Assembly (NCBI GenBank): GCA_945862065.1
Contig: CAMAWT010000002.1
Span: 180,474-244,473, forward strand
Source of the DNA: Flavobacterium psychrophilum
Lineage (GTDB): Bacteria; Bacteroidota; Bacteroidia; Flavobacteriales; Flavobacteriaceae
Length of the DNA: 64,000 nt
Direction: 5' to 3'
In this document: piece by piece, positions 1-8,270 of the stretch
Position numbering within the stretch: the stretch's first letter is position 1
How the letters are laid out: each line of letters starts with the position of its first letter
Notes under the pieces: generated by a model
Told to the model about the DNA's origin: nothing
Seen by the model: only the letters and a program-made list of their open reading frames with translations
Database searches by the model: none
Position numbers and translations under genes: made by a program

Positions 1-566
1 CGGTTTCAAATTTTGTAGATATACCTGTTGGCGAAACTCCCATTGATAGTTTAGAAATTGAAAATACTGTAGCCGTTGATGCTGTAAAAATTACTCCCGA
101 AAAAGAAACTATAAAAGATACCGTTTCTAAAAAAGTAGCGCCAGTAGTTGACGAACCTAAAAAGAAAAAATCGGGGTATTCTAAATATTTTGCTGGAATT
201 GACAATGGTAAAAAACTAGTTTGCTATTTTGTTCCAGGATGTGACCACTGTCGTGATGCCGCTAAAGAGCTGACCGAAATGCGTAAAGCTGACCCTGGTT
301 TACCGCCAGTTTCCATCATTTTTATGAATGAAGAACCTGAATTTATTCCTGATTTTTTCAAAGCATCGGGTGCGACATATCCTTACAAAATCATTGAAAT
401 TATTCCGTTTTGGAATGAGCTTGGAAGCGGAAAAGACACGCCAGGAGTAAAGTATTTATGGAACGGAAACGAAATAAAATACTATTGGGGCATTAATGAA
501 AACAAATTCATTGGTAGCGATTTAGCAAAATATTTGAACAAACCATATTCTGAACTTAAAAAATAA
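1..566 (+). CDS. C-terminal part of a DoxX/BT_3928-like membrane protein with thioredoxin-fold tail (5' end outside window)
   Basis: The reading frame is open from position 3 without a start, so the gene begins upstream of the window; about 187 codons are visible. The visible part opens with a Thr/Lys/Pro-rich linker and continues into a thioredoxin-like domain with a CDHC motif (Cys codons at 240 and 249) and a YFVPG lead-in typical of this fold. In Bacteroidota such domains follow a DoxX-like membrane region in BT_3928-family proteins; the membrane part cannot be seen here, so that assignment is inference from the tail and from the neighbours. It ends 4 bases before the TlpA-like gene, with which it probably forms an operon that also includes tpiA. 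Confidence 0.7.
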   Translation, partial: VSNFVDIPVGETPIDSLEIENTVAVDAVKITPEKETIKDTVSKKVAPVVDEPKKKKSGYSKYFAGIDNGKKLVCYFVPGCDHCRDAAKELTEMRKADPGLPPVSIIFMNEEPEFIPDFFKASGATYPYKIIEIIPFWNELGSGKDTPGVKYLWNGNEIKYYWGINENKFIGSDLAKYLNKPYSELKK

Positions 567-570
567 AACT

Positions 571-1068
571 ATGAAAAAAATCATTGCACTTACCACCTTT
601 TTAATTTCTGTAATATCATGTACCAACGCGCAGCCGAAAGCATTTTCTAACAAAGCGCTTAAAGGAAAATTAACCGATTTAAACGGTGCTGAAGTTACCT
701 TCAAATCTGTACTAAAAGCACATGAAGGAAAAACAATACTTATTGAAGTTTGGGCTTCTTGGTGTGGCGATTGTGTGAAAGCTATGCCAAAAGTAAAAGA
801 AATTCAGGCTGAAAATCCTGATGTTGCTTATGTATTTATTTCTATGGATAAATCAATTGAAAAATGGAAAGCCGGAATAGAGAAGCATGCAGTAACTGGC
901 GACAATTACTGGGTTAACGATGCGAAAGGTATGAAAGGTAGTTTTGGAAAATCGATTGATGTTGATTGGATTCCGAGATACATTGTCATCAATAAAAAAG
1001 GAGAAGTAGTACTTTACAGAGCTATTGAAACCGACTTTGAAAAAATTAAAACCGAATTAAAAAAATAA
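571..1068 (+). CDS. TlpA-like thiol-disulfide oxidoreductase lipoprotein
   Basis: A 165-residue protein. The N-terminus is a lipoprotein signal with a lipobox-like stretch ending in Cys17, so it should be lipidated and face the periplasm. The thioredoxin fold carries the active site WCGDC (Cys65 and Cys68) followed by a proline-containing helix, and the pattern DxDWIPRYIVINKKG supplies the cis-proline segment. The family (TlpA/ResA-like) reduces or oxidises periplasmic disulfides; the partner is unknown. It lies 4 bases after the preceding thioredoxin-tailed gene and 15 bases before tpiA, so the three are probably co-transcribed. Confidence 0.85.
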   Translation: MKKIIALTTFLISVISCTNAQPKAFSNKALKGKLTDLNGAEVTFKSVLKAHEGKTILIEVWASWCGDCVKAMPKVKEIQAENPDVAYVFISMDKSIEKWKAGIEKHAVTGDNYWVNDAKGMKGSFGKSIDVDWIPRYIVINKKGEVVLYRAIETDFEKIKTELKK

Positions 1069-1083
1069 TAATCCAACACAAAA

Positions 1084-1836
1084 ATGAGAACAAAAATTGT
1101 TGCAGGTAACTGGAAAATGAACAAAAACAGTGAAGAAACTGAAGATTTATTAAACGAATTAATTGACAAATTGCCTAATGATAAAGAAGTCGAAATTATT
1201 GTAGCGCCTACCTTTATCAATTTAGCTTCAGCGGTAGATCATTTAGAATTTACAAACATTCAGGTTGCAGCACAAAACATGAACCAATTTGATAGCGGCG
1301 CTTATACAGGAGAAATTTCTGCTGATATGCTAAAAAGTGTTGGCGTAAACACCGTGATTCTTGGTCATTCTGAAAGAAGAGCTATTTTTCATGAATCGGA
1401 TGTCATCATTGCTGACAAAGTAACCAATGCACTGAAACATGAAATGAGAGTTATTTTTTGTTTTGGTGAAGAATTAAAAGACCGCCAAAGCGAACAACAT
1501 TTCAATGTGGTTGAAAATCAGTTAAGAGACGGGATTTTCCATATTTCAAACGAGTCATGGGAACACATCGTTTTGGCTTACGAACCTGTTTGGGCCATTG
1601 GCACAGGAGAAACCGCAAGTCCAGACCAAGCACAAGAGATGCACGCTTTTATTAGAGAAACCATTCGTCACACGTTTGGCAGCGCAATAGCAGATGAAGT
1701 TTCTATCCTTTATGGCGGAAGCGTAAAACCAGATAATGCGCAAGAAATTTTCGGAAAACCCGATGTTGATGGCGGATTAATTGGTGGTGCTGCGTTAAAA
1801 GCAGAAGATTTTGCCGCGATTGTAAACGCAATTTAG
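1084..1836 (+). CDS. tpiA: Triosephosphate isomerase
   Basis: Cytoplasmic glycolytic enzyme interconverting dihydroxyacetone phosphate and glyceraldehyde 3-phosphate. At 250 residues it has the normal family length. All signature elements are present: GNWKMN with Asn9 and Lys11, catalytic His95 in GHSERR, catalytic Glu167 in AYEPVWAIGTG, and the phosphate-binding YGGSV near residue 210. It is the last gene of a short plus-strand operon and is followed by a strong hairpin terminator at 1858-1892. Confidence 0.97.
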   Translation: MRTKIVAGNWKMNKNSEETEDLLNELIDKLPNDKEVEIIVAPTFINLASAVDHLEFTNIQVAAQNMNQFDSGAYTGEISADMLKSVGVNTVILGHSERRAIFHESDVIIADKVTNALKHEMRVIFCFGEELKDRQSEQHFNVVENQLRDGIFHISNESWEHIVLAYEPVWAIGTGETASPDQAQEMHAFIRETIRHTFGSAIADEVSILYGGSVKPDNAQEIFGKPDVDGGLIGGAALKAEDFAAIVNAI

Positions 1837-1857
1837 AAAATCTCATATTCGACATAA

Positions 1858-1892
1858 AACCCAAATTAGCCACATGTTAATTTGGGTTTTTT
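1858..1892 (+). terminator. Rho-independent terminator after tpiA
   Basis: Inverted repeat ACCCAAATTA / TAATTTGGGT with an 8-base loop followed by a T-rich run, 22 bases after the tpiA stop. Confidence 0.85.
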
Positions 1893-1977
1893 ATTTTTAA
1901 TCTGTTTTTTAAACATATAAGTCATATAAGTTTTTTTATGTGGAGACGCTTCTCTTGGTAGAAAGACATTTAAAATG

Positions 1978-2156
1978 GTGAATAATAATTTGTAATTACT
2001 ATTCACTTGTCACTTTTGCCTAGTTGCCTTTTGACTAATCACTTTTCACTTTTCACTAATTACTTTTGCCTATTGCCTAAACAAATCACTTTTCACTAAT
2101 TACTTTTCACTAATTACTAGTACACTTTCCCCTATTGCCTATCGCCTATTTAATGC
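1978..2156. repeat. Low-complexity word repeats between tpiA and the helicase
   Basis: The gene-free stretch 1893-2157 consists largely of recurring words: CACTTTTCACTAATTA-like units (about five, 2011-2120) and TTGCCTATTGCC-like units. At 1978-2006 a GTGAATA...AATTACTATTCAC inverted repeat can form a 13-bp hairpin with one mismatch; almost the same hairpin recurs at 34961-34994. The ATTGCC-ATCGCCTATT word recurs at about 24386-24412. No gene seen. Confidence 0.7.
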
Positions 2157-2157
2157 G

Positions 2158-2165
2158 TACCTTTG
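2158..2165 (+). promoter_or_regulatory. -7 promoter element of the DEAD-box helicase gene
   Basis: TACCTTTG matches the Bacteroidota sigma-A -7 consensus TAnnTTTG and lies 15 bases before the chosen ATG at 2181. This placement rules out the upstream in-frame TTG at 2163, which is inside the box. Confidence 0.7.
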
Positions 2166-2180
2166 CAAAAAAGTTATCTA

Positions 2181-3530
2181 ATGAACACCTTTGAGCAATT
2201 CAATCTTCCAAAATCCTTACAAAAAGCATTGGATGAAATGGGACTAACAACCCCAACACCCATTCAAGAAAAATCTTTTTCAGTAATCATGTCTGGTAGA
2301 GATGTTATGGGAATCGCTCAAACAGGAACGGGAAAAACGTTGGCGTACTTGCTACCCGTTTTAAAACAATGGAAATTCGTTGCAACTGACACTCCAAGGT
2401 TGGTTATTTTAGTGCCTACTCGTGAATTGGTAGTTCAAATTGTGGACGTCATTGAAAATCTTACCCAATTTATGTCGGTGCGCACCCTCGGGATTTATGG
2501 AGGTGTAAACATCAACACACAAAAAAAAGCCGTTTATACTGGTATCGATATTTTGGTTGGAACCCCAGGAAGAACCATGGATTTAGCACTTGATAATGTC
2601 ATTAGATTTGATTCACTTCAAAAATTAATCATCGATGAATTTGATGAAATTCTAAATTTAGGTTTCCGATTTCAAGTAACTTCGTTGCTTACTATGATGA
2701 AAAACAAACGTCAAAACATACTTTTTTCGGCTACGATGACTGATGATGTAGATGAAATTTTGGACGAATATTTTGAACTTCCAGAAGAAGTAACTTTGGC
2801 ACCATCTGGAACGCCATTAGAAAAAATTGAACAATTAGCTTATAAAGTTCCAAATTTTTTAACCAAAATAAACTTACTAAGTCATCTTTTGGAAAGTGAC
2901 GAAAGCACCCAACGCGTTCTTATTTTTGCAAATAACAAAAAAACGGTTGACCTCATCTCTAATAGTATTGAAGATCAGTACCCGGAGCAATTTGGAGTAA
3001 TTCACTCGAATAAATCTCAAAATTATCGATTGAATACCATGGCGACTTTTCAGGCGGGTGAAATTCGAGGTATTATTACCACCGATGTTATGGCGCGCGG
3101 ACTCGATATTTCGGATGTAACACACGTAATCAATTTTGAGTTTACCGATATTCCAGAACAATATATTCATAGAATTGGTAGAACAGGGCGTGCCGATAAA
3201 ACAGGTATTGCCATCAGTTTTATCAGTCCGAGTGAGGAAGAAATTCAAATTGAGGCTGAACTATTGATGGAAAAAGAAATAGAATTCCTTACTTTTCCAG
3301 AAGAAGTTACGGTTGCCGACCGCTTGTTGGAATTTGAAAAAGACCGTAAAAAAGTAAAGCAACTTCTCAAGAAACCAAAGTTTGATGGTGGCGCTGCCTT
3401 TCATGAAAAATCAATCAAAAACAAAAAAGTAAACCTTGGCGGACCAGCTAAAACCAAGCCTCGCAAAACGGAATCGCGCAACAGAGGTGTGGAACGAACA
3501 AGGGATGCAAAGAAGAAGAAGAAGAAGTAA
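2181..3530 (+). CDS. DEAD-box family ATP-dependent RNA helicase (DEFD variant)
   Basis: A 449-residue helicase with Q motif (FEQFNLPKSLQKAL...TPIQ), Walker A AQTGTGKT, PTREL, GTPGR, motif II written DEFD instead of DEAD, SAT, a helicase C domain with DVMARGLDI, and HRIGRTGRA. The C-terminal 60 residues are a lysine/arginine-rich tail ending in a poly-Lys run, typical of RNA-binding extensions in RhlE/DbpA-like helicases acting in RNA decay or ribosome assembly. The ATG at 2181 is preferred to the TTG 18 bases earlier because that TTG overlaps the promoter. It is monocistronic. Confidence 0.93.
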   Translation: MNTFEQFNLPKSLQKALDEMGLTTPTPIQEKSFSVIMSGRDVMGIAQTGTGKTLAYLLPVLKQWKFVATDTPRLVILVPTRELVVQIVDVIENLTQFMSVRTLGIYGGVNINTQKKAVYTGIDILVGTPGRTMDLALDNVIRFDSLQKLIIDEFDEILNLGFRFQVTSLLTMMKNKRQNILFSATMTDDVDEILDEYFELPEEVTLAPSGTPLEKIEQLAYKVPNFLTKINLLSHLLESDESTQRVLIFANNKKTVDLISNSIEDQYPEQFGVIHSNKSQNYRLNTMATFQAGEIRGIITTDVMARGLDISDVTHVINFEFTDIPEQYIHRIGRTGRADKTGIAISFISPSEEEIQIEAELLMEKEIEFLTFPEEVTVADRLLEFEKDRKKVKQLLKKPKFDGGAAFHEKSIKNKKVNLGGPAKTKPRKTESRNRGVERTRDAKKKKKK

Positions 3531-3643
3531 AGTTTGTAGATTTTGAAGTAGCAACCTTTTAATCAAAATCAAAAAAGCACACCTATTCCTATACGATTTG
3601 CATTCTCAATAATATGAGTATGTAATGTAATTAGGAACCTCAT

Positions 3644-4171
3644 TCATTCATCAGGATAAGACCAATACCTTTTTTTGGTATTATAAAAAGGATCTTGTTC
3701 CCAATTTTGTTGGTTTGTTGCAATATATTCAGAGATGCCAATATAGGCATCATAATCTTGAATGATGTGTTGGTGATTTATTCGTTGCCAAGAAAATGTC
3801 GGGAAATCGAGTTCTCTGATTAATTTTCTAACAGTTATTTTAAAGGAGGATATAACAACCGAAAGGCTTTTTACTTTTCTTGTTTGTTGCAACATTTTTT
3901 CTTCATCTAATTCTACAATTAAATGAATATGATTGGGCATAACAACATAATTATGAATATGAATATACTCATATTGCACTTTTATTTGTTCTATTTGATT
4001 TTTAACTATTTGACCAAAATGTGTTAGCTGAAGTTTTCGATTGCTATAGTTTATTGGGTTGTTAATGGTGCTAAGACAACAAATATTATTTTTTACACAA
4101 ATGGTGATAAAATAAATGTTGTTCTTTTTATAATCGAATTTCATCATTCGATTTAATTGCAAATCGTTCAT
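3644..4171 (-). CDS. REP-associated tyrosine transposase (Y1/HUH, IS200-like fold)
   Basis: A 175-residue single-domain Y1 transposase. It shows the N-terminal YFITICVKN strand, the HUH motif in MPNHIHLIV, the conserved SFK helix (region around residue 105) and the WQ-xxxx-H-I-I-D closing segment typical of RAYT proteins. These nick single-stranded DNA at palindromic repeats and are usually single-copy domesticated genes rather than complete insertion sequences. No IS ends or obvious REP palindromes flank the gene. It is convergent with the helicase and close to the minus-strand MATE group; base composition is like the surroundings. Confidence 0.9.
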   Translation of the reverse strand: MNDLQLNRMMKFDYKKNNIYFITICVKNNICCLSTINNPINYSNRKLQLTHFGQIVKNQIEQIKVQYEYIHIHNYVVMPNHIHLIVELDEEKMLQQTRKVKSLSVVISSFKITVRKLIRELDFPTFSWQRINHQHIIQDYDAYIGISEYIATNQQNWEQDPFYNTKKRYWSYPDE

Positions 4172-4248
4172 GGCGTATAAAATTAATTAACCTTTGGCTT
4201 TGAGGTGATTACCCGCTTTTTTTTTGGAGGTGCAAGGTACTAATTTTT

Positions 4249-4280
4249 TTGGAATAAAAAAAACCGCATTAATGCGGTTT
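4249..4280 (-). terminator. Rho-independent terminator for the MATE/small acidic protein unit
   Basis: A perfect 20-base palindrome AAACCGCATTAATGCGGTTT (4261-4280) lies just after the stop at 4285 and is followed on the minus strand by a long T run. Confidence 0.9.
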
Positions 4281-4284
4281 CAAT

Positions 4285-4512
4285 TTATTCGTCATATCGA
4301 GAAATTTCTCTGTCATAAAAGTCATTGGCCTGCGTAATTAAACCTTCCATTTCAGCTTTTAATTCAGCTTCGTCAAGGTCTTCGTCTTCTTCCATAAATT
4401 CGACCTCATCATCTTTTAAATTAATGATAAATCGAGGGTAATCTAAATGAATAATAAAAATATCATCTGGATAGTCAGTGTTGTCGCCTAATACAAATTT
4501 TGGTAATTCCAT
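4285..4512 (-). CDS. Small acidic conserved protein of unknown function
   Basis: A 75-residue, strongly acidic protein: a hydrophobic beta-like first half (IFIIHLDYPRFIINL) followed by an Asp/Glu-rich stretch (EFMEEDEDLDEAELKAEME) and a helical tail. No signal peptide or membrane segment. It starts 18 bases after the MATE gene ends and is followed by a terminator, so it is the last gene of the minus-strand nucleotide-sugar/MATE unit. I do not recognise a function; the composition would suit a protein-binding partner. Confidence 0.75.
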   Translation of the reverse strand: MELPKFVLGDNTDYPDDIFIIHLDYPRFIINLKDDEVEFMEEDEDLDEAELKAEMEGLITQANDFYDREISRYDE

Positions 4513-4530
4513 AGTGGTTTATTTTTTAAA

Positions 4531-5979
4531 TTAATATGCTATGTTTTCTTTTGGTTCGCCTTCTTTAACCATTTTTTTAGTTAAATAATGAAAACGAATA
4601 TACAAAAATACTGCTGCCGCTGTAAGTCCTGCCAATAATCCTATCCAAACTCCTTCTGCCTTGAGTGGTGTATATTCTCCCAAATAATAAGAAATTGGAA
4701 AACCTATCACCCAATAAGCCACAAAAGTTATATACATTGGTATTTTTACATCTTGTAACCCTCGAAGTGCACCCAAAACTACGACTTGAATCCCGTCTGA
4801 AATTTGAAAAACAGCGGCAACTAAAAGTAATTTTGAAGCAATTTCAATCACTTCTTTGTTGTCTAATAACTGACTTTGATTTTCCATATTTAGAAATAAA
4901 TAAGGTAAAGTTGTATGTAGTGCCACAAACATAATAGCAAAAACTATTTCAATGAAAATTGCCAATAAAAAAATAGAACGGGCAACTACAATCAATTGCT
5001 TATAATCGTGTAATCCTTTTTGTTGGCTAATGCGTATCATAGAAACCACGCTCAATCCCATGGCAAACATGAAAGTCATAGAAGCCAGACTTAACGCAAT
5101 TTGATTGGCGGCTTGACTGGTCTTTCCGATATTTCCACATAACCAAATCGCTGCTGTAAACAAAACAACCTCAAACAACATTTGCATGGCGGATGGAAAT
5201 CCAAGATTGACAATTTTTTTGATAACCGGTTTTTTAATTTCGCTAAAGCTAAAATTTTTAAAATAGGGTCGAAGTTTATTATGATTAATCAAAATGAAGT
5301 GCATAAAAACAACCATGGCAATTCTCGAAATAACGGTTCCGAGGCCAGCTCCAAGTATTCCCATTTTTGGAAAAATCCAAATTCCATAAATAAGCCAATA
5401 ATTGAATGCAACGTGAACAATATTTGCCATAATGATTGCATACATGGAGTATTTGGTCATTGACAAACCATCAGCAAATTGTTTATATCCTTGGTATATT
5501 ATCAGTGGAACCAATGAAAATGCTACCCAATCCAAATAGGGCTTTGCCAACTCGATTACCTCTTTTGGTTGTTGTAATAATTCCATGATTGGTTTTGCAA
5601 AAACAATCAATCCAAACAGGAAAAACCCTAAAATGATGCACAAAAGTAATCCGTGATGAAAAGTAGAACGTATTTTATGTTCATCGTTTTCTGCATCAGC
5701 TTCAGCAACAATTGGTGTAATTGCTGTTGAAAACCCGATACCAATAGACATGGCAATAAAAATCAAACTGTTTCCAAGCGACACGGCAGCAAGTTCTGTT
5801 GCGCCAAGTTTACCGACCATAATATTGTCCACAATTCCGATAAGGGTATGACCTAGCATCCCGAGGATTACAGGATAAGCCAATTGCAGATTAGTAGCAA
5901 ACTCTTTGGTGTATTTGGATAAAATCAAACTAATTGTATTGTTTTTGGTAATAATTTTGGTAATCGCCCGATGTGACAT
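4531..5979 (-). CDS. MATE family multidrug/Na+ (H+) antiporter
   Basis: An inner-membrane exporter with about 12 hydrophobic segments and the MATE hallmark near the N-terminus (LAYPVILGMLGHTLIGIVDNIMVGKLG), repeated in the second half (NLGFPSAMQMLFEV). The listed frame starts 50 bases inside rfbB. The first 17 residues are not family-like, and a TTG at 5928, one base after the rfbB stop, would give a start directly before the conserved region; the true start is therefore uncertain. MATE proteins expel cationic drugs; location behind sugar-nucleotide genes could also suit a polysaccharide-related (flippase-like) exporter, but the sequence looks like NorM rather than Wzx. Confidence 0.9.
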   Translation of the reverse strand: MSHRAITKIITKNNTISLILSKYTKEFATNLQLAYPVILGMLGHTLIGIVDNIMVGKLGATELAAVSLGNSLIFIAMSIGIGFSTAITPIVAEADAENDEHKIRSTFHHGLLLCIILGFFLFGLIVFAKPIMELLQQPKEVIELAKPYLDWVAFSLVPLIIYQGYKQFADGLSMTKYSMYAIIMANIVHVAFNYWLIYGIWIFPKMGILGAGLGTVISRIAMVVFMHFILINHNKLRPYFKNFSFSEIKKPVIKKIVNLGFPSAMQMLFEVVLFTAAIWLCGNIGKTSQAANQIALSLASMTFMFAMGLSVVSMIRISQQKGLHDYKQLIVVARSIFLLAIFIEIVFAIMFVALHTTLPYLFLNMENQSQLLDNKEVIEIASKLLLVAAVFQISDGIQVVVLGALRGLQDVKIPMYITFVAYWVIGFPISYYLGEYTPLKAEGVWIGLLAGLTAAAVFLYIRFHYLTKKMVKEGEPKENIAY

Positions 5980-6976
5980 TTTTTAACCACTGCTCGTTTG
6001 ACAAAAACCAATCGATTGTTTTTTCGAGTCCTTGTTCAAAAGTTACAGAAGGTTTCCACCCCAATTCTTTGTTTATTTTACTAGCGTCTATTGCATAACG
6101 TAAATCGTGACCTGGTCTGTCTTTTACGTATGTAATTAAATGATCAGAAGTTCCTGCTGGTCGTCCTAATTTGGCATCCATTTGAGCAATCAATAATTTA
6201 ACCAAATTAATATTTTGCCATTCATTGAACCCACCAATATTGTACGTTTCGTGATTTCTACCTTCATGAAAAACCAAATCAATAGCCACCGCATGGTCTT
6301 CAACAAAAAGCCAATCGCGTGTATATTTTCCATCGCCATATACTGGAAGCGGCTTATTATTAATGATGTTATTTATAAAAAGGGGGATTAATTTTTCTGG
6401 AAAATGATTAGGTCCATAATTATTAGAACAATTGGTAATCACATAAGGCAAACCATAGGTTTCTCCGTAAGCTCTCACAAAATGATCAGAACTAGCTTTT
6501 GAAGCCGAGTAAGGAGAGTTTGGATCGTATGAGGTTGTTTCAGTAAAAAGTCCTGTTTCGCCCAAAGCGCCATACACTTCATCTGTAGAAACATGATAAA
6601 ATCGTTTGCCTTCAAAATTGTCTTTCCAAATTGTTTTGGCGGCGTTCAGTAAATTCATGGTGCCAATTACATTGGTTTTCACAAAACTCAACGGATCTAA
6701 AATGGATCGATCTACATGTGATTCTGCAGCCAAATGGATTACTCCATCAAACTGGTACTCATTGAATAAATTATTGATAAAATCAGCATCGACAATATCC
6801 CCTTTTATAAAAGTATAATTGGGTTCGTTTTCAATATCTGAAATATTTTCTAAATTTCCTGCGTAGGTTAAAGCATCCAAATTAAAAATTTGATAGTTTG
6901 GATAGTTTTTTACGAATCTTCTAACTACGTGTGAGCCAATAAAACCAGCCCCTCCAGTGATTACAATTTTTTTCAT
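5930..6976 (-). CDS. rfbB: dTDP-glucose 4,6-dehydratase
   Basis: Extended short-chain dehydrogenase converting dTDP-glucose to dTDP-4-keto-6-deoxyglucose, the first committed step to dTDP-rhamnose and related sugars. The Rossmann motif TGGAGFIGS follows the start directly; STDEVYG and the catalytic YSASK are present, with NNYGPNHFPEKLIP typical of RmlB. I chose ATG 6976 (348 residues) because the seven residues before it are not family-like and lie inside the preceding gene; the remaining overlap with that gene's stop is none to a few bases. No rfbA, C or D genes are visible nearby, so they must lie elsewhere. Confidence 0.95.
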   Translation of the reverse strand: MKKIVITGGAGFIGSHVVRRFVKNYPNYQIFNLDALTYAGNLENISDIENEPNYTFIKGDIVDADFINNLFNEYQFDGVIHLAAESHVDRSILDPLSFVKTNVIGTMNLLNAAKTIWKDNFEGKRFYHVSTDEVYGALGETGLFTETTSYDPNSPYSASKASSDHFVRAYGETYGLPYVITNCSNNYGPNHFPEKLIPLFINNIINNKPLPVYGDGKYTRDWLFVEDHAVAIDLVFHEGRNHETYNIGGFNEWQNINLVKLLIAQMDAKLGRPAGTSDHLITYVKDRPGHDLRYAIDASKINKELGWKPSVTFEQGLEKTIDWFLSNEQWLKNVTSGDYQNYYQKQYN

Positions 6977-6980
6977 TTCT

Positions 6981-8258
6981 TTATAATTTTCCGTCAATCG
7001 GAGAGGTTAAAACGCCTTTTACATCATACACTATAGATGTTTCTTTTTGTAATGGTTGTAAATCCATTTTTAAAAATTCTTTATGAGAAACGCCTAAAAC
7101 CAACGCATCAAACTGATTGGTTGGTTGTTGGTTTGTGGTTGTTAATCCATATTCATGCAATACATCGTCTGGGTTTGCCCAAGGATCAAAAATGGTTACA
7201 GAAATACTATAACTTTCAAGTGCTTTTACAACATCAATGATTTTGGTATTTCGAACATCGGGACAATTTTCTTTAAAAGTAATTCCTAACATTAATAGCT
7301 TAGCGCCGTTTACTGTAATCCCTTTTTTAATCATTAATTTGACCACTTGCGAAGCAACATATTCGCCCATACTGTCATTCAATCGTCTTCCTGCCAAAAT
7401 AATTTCAGGATGATACCCAGCTTCTTGTGCTCTTTGTGCTAAATAATACGGGTCAACACCAATGCAATGACCACCAACCAAACCTGGTTTGAAAGGCAAG
7501 AAATTCCATTTTGTTCCGGCTGCTTCTAGAACATCTTGAGTATCAATGTTTAATAAATTGAAAATTTTTGCTAATTCATTTACAAAAGCAATATTGATGT
7601 CTCTTTGAGAATTTTCAATCACTTTTGCTGCTTCAGCTACTTTAATTGTTGGTGCCAAATGTGTCCCTGCAATAATTACAGATTTGTACAATTCGTCCAC
7701 TTTTATACCAATTTCGGGAGTAGAACCTGAAGTAACTTTTAATATTTTTTCAACGGTATGTTCTTTATCGCCCGGGTTGATTCGTTCTGGAGAATAACCT
7801 GCAAAGAAATCAACATTAAATTGTAATCCCGAAATTTTTTCTAAAACCGGAATACACTCTTCTTCTGTTGCACCAGGATAAACAGTAGATTCATAAATGA
7901 CAATATCTCCTTTTTTAAGAACTTTCCCTACCGTTTCGCTTGCTTTATAAAGTGGCGTTAAATCGGGTCTGTTATTTTTGTCAATAGGCGTTGGAACAGT
8001 AACAACATAATAATTACAATCCTTAATATCCTCTGTATTTGAAGAACAATAAAGTCCATTGGATGCTAATGGTTTTGAAATAATGACCTCTTTCAATAAA
8101 TTTTCACTTACTTCTAAAGTTACGTCAACACCTTTATTTAGTTGTTCAATTCTGGTTTGATTGATGTCAAATCCAACCACAGGAAATTTAGTTGCGAAAA
8201 GCCTTGCTAATGGTAAACCAACATATCCTAAACCAATTATACCAATTTTAATTTTCAT
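6981..8258 (-). CDS. UDP-N-acetyl-hexosamine 6-dehydrogenase (WbpO/TviB-like)
   Basis: A 425-residue nucleotide-sugar dehydrogenase with N-terminal NAD-binding [10 protein letters not shown], central helix with [16 protein letters not shown], and the catalytic Cys in [17 protein letters not shown]. This arrangement matches the TviB/WbpO group that oxidises UDP-GlcNAc or UDP-GalNAc to the uronic acid. Twelve bases separate it from the upstream UDP-glucose dehydrogenase, and a WbpP/TviC-like epimerase is in the same unit: together these could make UDP-GalNAcA for a capsule or O-antigen. Exact substrate cannot be read from the sequence. Confidence 0.9.
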   Translation of the reverse strand: MKIKIGIIGLGYVGLPLARLFATKFPVVGFDINQTRIEQLNKGVDVTLEVSENLLKEVIISKPLASNGLYCSSNTEDIKDCNYYVVTVPTPIDKNNRPDLTPLYKASETVGKVLKKGDIVIYESTVYPGATEEECIPVLEKISGLQFNVDFFAGYSPERINPGDKEHTVEKILKVTSGSTPEIGIKVDELYKSVIIAGTHLAPTIKVAEAAKVIENSQRDINIAFVNELAKIFNLLNIDTQDVLEAAGTKWNFLPFKPGLVGGHCIGVDPYYLAQRAQEAGYHPEIILAGRRLNDSMGEYVASQVVKLMIKKGITVNGAKLLMLGITFKENCPDVRNTKIIDVVKALESYSISVTIFDPWANPDDVLHEYGLTTTNQQPTNQFDALVLGVSHKEFLKMDLQPLQKETSIVYDVKGVLTSPIDGKL

Positions 8259-8270
8259 TTTACTAGTTAT

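Noticed and set aside
2163..2180. TTG start of the helicase at 2163
   Set aside because: The codon is part of the TACCTTTG promoter element; the ATG at 2181 begins the Q-motif region.
2877..3248. 123-codon minus-strand frame inside the helicase gene
   Set aside because: Antisense shadow of a conserved helicase region.
3531..4260. A complete insertion sequence around the Y1 transposase
   Set aside because: No TnpB, no subterminal hairpins of IS200 type and no repeated ends were visible, so a single-gene RAYT is the better call.
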